From the NCBI GenBank assembly GCA_010672185.1, contig JAAHHL010000093.1:1-13202 (forward strand): a DNA stretch of 13,202 nt, given 5' to 3'. Source of the stretch: Caldora sp. SIO3E6 (GTDB lineage: Bacteria; Cyanobacteriota; Cyanobacteriia; Cyanobacteriales; Coleofasciculaceae). The position numbers were made by a program, and so were the translations under genes. The notes beneath the pieces are model-generated. The model made no database searches. It was not told where the DNA came from and saw nothing but the letters and a program-made list of their open reading frames with translations. Shown here piece by piece: positions 12,103 through 13,202 of the stretch (positions within the stretch are counted from its first letter, which is position 1; each line of letters starts with the position of its first letter).

Positions 12103-13038
12103 ATGTCTTTATTTGATTGGTTTGCAAATCGACAGAAATCAGAACCGGCGAATCAAAAGCAACGGGAGCGCGAAATTGCGGACGGATTATGGACAAAATG
12201 TCCAGCTTGTGGTGTTGTAGCTTATACCAAAGACTTGAAAGCTAATCAATTGGTTTGTCTCGATTGCGGTCATCATCTGCGGGTAAATAGTGATGAACGT
12301 ATCCGTCAGTTAATTGATCCTAATACTTGGATTGCTCTAGATGAGCACCTGCTTCCTACAGATCCCCTACAGTTTTGCGATCGCAAATCCTACAAAGATC
12401 GCTTGCAAGAAACCCAAAAGAAAACTCGCCTGACAGATTCTGTACAAACTGGCACTGGACAGCTGGATGGTTTGCCTATAGCTTTAGGTGTTATGGATTT
12501 TCGCTTTATGGGAGGCAGTATGGGTTCTGTTGTCGGGGAAAAACTCACCCGTCTATTAGAACATGCAACCTTGCGACGCTTACCTGTGGTTATTGTCTGT
12601 GCTTCTGGTGGTGCCAGAATGCAAGAAGGGATGTTAAGCCTAATGCAGATGGCGAAAATCTCAGGGGCACTGGAGCGCCATCGTCAAGCTAAACTACTTT
12701 ACATCCCAGTACTGACTCATCCCACTACTGGCGGTGTTACTGCTAGCTTCGCTATGTTAGGAGACATTATTTTGGCAGAACCAAAGGCAATGATTGCTTT
12801 TGCTGGGCGTCGGGTAATTGAACAAACTCTCCGAGAAAAGCTGCCAGACGATTTTCAAACTTCTGAATATTTGCTCAACCATGGCTTTGTTGATGCTATT
12901 GTGCCTCGTACCCAACTGAAGAAAACTCTTGCCCAGCTCATTCAACTGCACCAACCTCTCCCAGTAGCCCCTTCTGTTGTTCCTTTACCAGAAACTAGTG
13001 CCAGAAGGCAGGAAGCAAAACCCCCCTATGTCTCCTGA
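12103..13038 (+). CDS. accD: Acetyl-CoA carboxylase carboxyltransferase subunit beta
   Basis: AccD is the beta subunit of the carboxyltransferase that, with AccA, moves CO2 from biotin on AccB to acetyl-CoA, forming malonyl-CoA for fatty-acid synthesis in the cytoplasm. The 311-aa product starts MSLFDWFANRQK and has the N-terminal zinc ribbon with Cys33, Cys36, Cys52 and Cys55 (TKCPACG...CLDCGHHL). The crotonase-type core follows, with MGGSMGSVVGEK, CASGGARMQEGMLSLMQMAK (oxyanion-type glycine motif) and PTTGGVTASFAMLGD. Length is normal. The last 15 or so residues are variable. The ATG at 12103 lies 16 bp after the DUF2007-type gene in an AT-rich leader with no Shine-Dalgarno. A HIP1 octamer lies at 12377-12384. 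Confidence 0.97.
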   Translation: MSLFDWFANRQKSEPANQKQREREIADGLWTKCPACGVVAYTKDLKANQLVCLDCGHHLRVNSDERIRQLIDPNTWIALDEHLLPTDPLQFCDRKSYKDRLQETQKKTRLTDSVQTGTGQLDGLPIALGVMDFRFMGGSMGSVVGEKLTRLLEHATLRRLPVVIVCASGGARMQEGMLSLMQMAKISGALERHRQAKLLYIPVLTHPTTGGVTASFAMLGDIILAEPKAMIAFAGRRVIEQTLREKLPDDFQTSEYLLNHGFVDAIVPRTQLKKTLAQLIQLHQPLPVAPSVVPLPETSARRQEAKPPYVS

Positions 13039-13043
13039 TAAAT

Positions 13044-13066
13044 GAGAGACCTTGAATTCCTCTCTC
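13044..13066 (+). other. Weak stem-loop after accD
   Basis: GAGAGA (13044-13049) can pair with TCTCTC (13061-13066) around 11 nt, shortly after the accD stop. No T-run follows, so it is a poor terminator candidate. I see no better one before the repeats begin. Confidence 0.25.
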
Positions 13067-13093
13067 CTTAACTGAGCAGTATTGCCCCCGTAG

Positions 13094-13113
13094 GGGCGCA
13101 CCGACGTGCGCCC
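13094..13113. repeat. Palindromic hairpin repeat, 8-bp stem version
   Basis: GGGCGCAC-CGAC-GTGCGCCC is a perfect 8-bp stem with the same CGAC loop and left context (GTAGGGGCGCAC) as the repeat at 2-29. The right arm then departs into AATCCGC instead of CCTAC. It is the junction from which the 45-bp tandem repeat starts. Confidence 0.8.
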
Positions 13114-13202
13114 AATCCGCAAATCCCCCATTAGCTTTTTTGGTACCGACGTGCGCCCAATCCGCAAATCCCCCATTAGCTTTTTTAGTACCGACGTGCG
13201 CA
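13100..13202. repeat. 45-bp tandem repeat (minisatellite), truncated by window end
   Basis: Units at 13100-13144 and 13145-13189 differ at a single base (GGT versus AGT at the end), and a third copy begins at 13190 and runs off the window. Each unit starts with ACCGACGTGCGCCC, the loop and right arm of the hairpin repeat, and continues into a C-rich segment and a T6 run. Adjacent units abut with no spacer. Confidence 0.9.

Noticed and set aside
12985..13176. Minus-strand frame repeating MGDLRIGRTSV
   Set aside because: It is the translation of the 45-bp tandem repeat and the accD 3' end.
13100..13202. Possible CRISPR-like direct repeats
   Set aside because: The 45-bp units abut head to tail with no unique spacers between them, so this is a minisatellite.

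Overview
The window is chromosomal DNA from a cyanobacterium. It carries photosystem II genes (psbE, psbF, psbL, psbJ), their assembly factors (ycf48 and the membrane-anchored rubredoxin rubA), and NDH-1 genes (ndhC, ndhK, ndhJ). The octamer GCGATCGC (HIP1) occurs seven times, where about 0.2 would be expected by chance. Nearly every larger intergenic gap holds a heptamer tandem array of the STRR type known from filamentous, mostly heterocyst-forming cyanobacteria. A Nostocales-like host is therefore likely, but this is an inference.

Layout. 1-562: minus-strand GNAT acetyltransferase whose stop codon lies in a perfect palindromic repeat. 563-920: repeat-rich gap ending in a terminator. 921-3225, minus strand: rubA, ycf48, psbE, psbF, psbL, psbJ in transcription order, a photosystem II biogenesis cluster with a probable extra promoter before psbE. 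3226-3449: shared divergent promoter region. 3450-5166, plus strand: ndhC-ndhK-ndhJ, part of the NDH-1 complex of cyclic electron flow and respiration. 5167-5502: gap dominated by an element bounded by a 14-bp inverted repeat and holding an 8-bp tandem array. 5503-6126: two small genes facing each other, a DUF3288-type protein and a coiled-coil protein. 6295-7260: truB. 7261-7628: two heptamer arrays and a 71-bp MITE-like element. 7629-11584: three consecutive signalling genes (HisKA_2-type histidine kinase, REC-PAS-GGDEF protein, REC-histidine kinase). 11586-11752: a second MITE-like element. 11856-13038: DUF2007-type small protein and accD. 13044-13202: hairpin repeat running into a 45-bp tandem repeat that continues past the window.

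How the genes fit together. The rubA/psb cluster and ndhCKJ diverge from one intergenic region and both serve thylakoid electron transport. truB (tRNA modification) and accD (fatty-acid synthesis) are housekeeping genes. The signalling block is the most accessory-looking part. The first kinase has a degraded ATP-binding region, and the GGDEF domain reads SGKEF with no inhibitory-site RxxD. The third protein has every motif of an active kinase plus an N-terminal receiver. A pathway in which two members act as binding or scaffold proteins is a reasonable hypothesis, but the sequence does not prove it.

I saw no tRNA, rRNA, CRISPR array, transposase gene or prophage gene.
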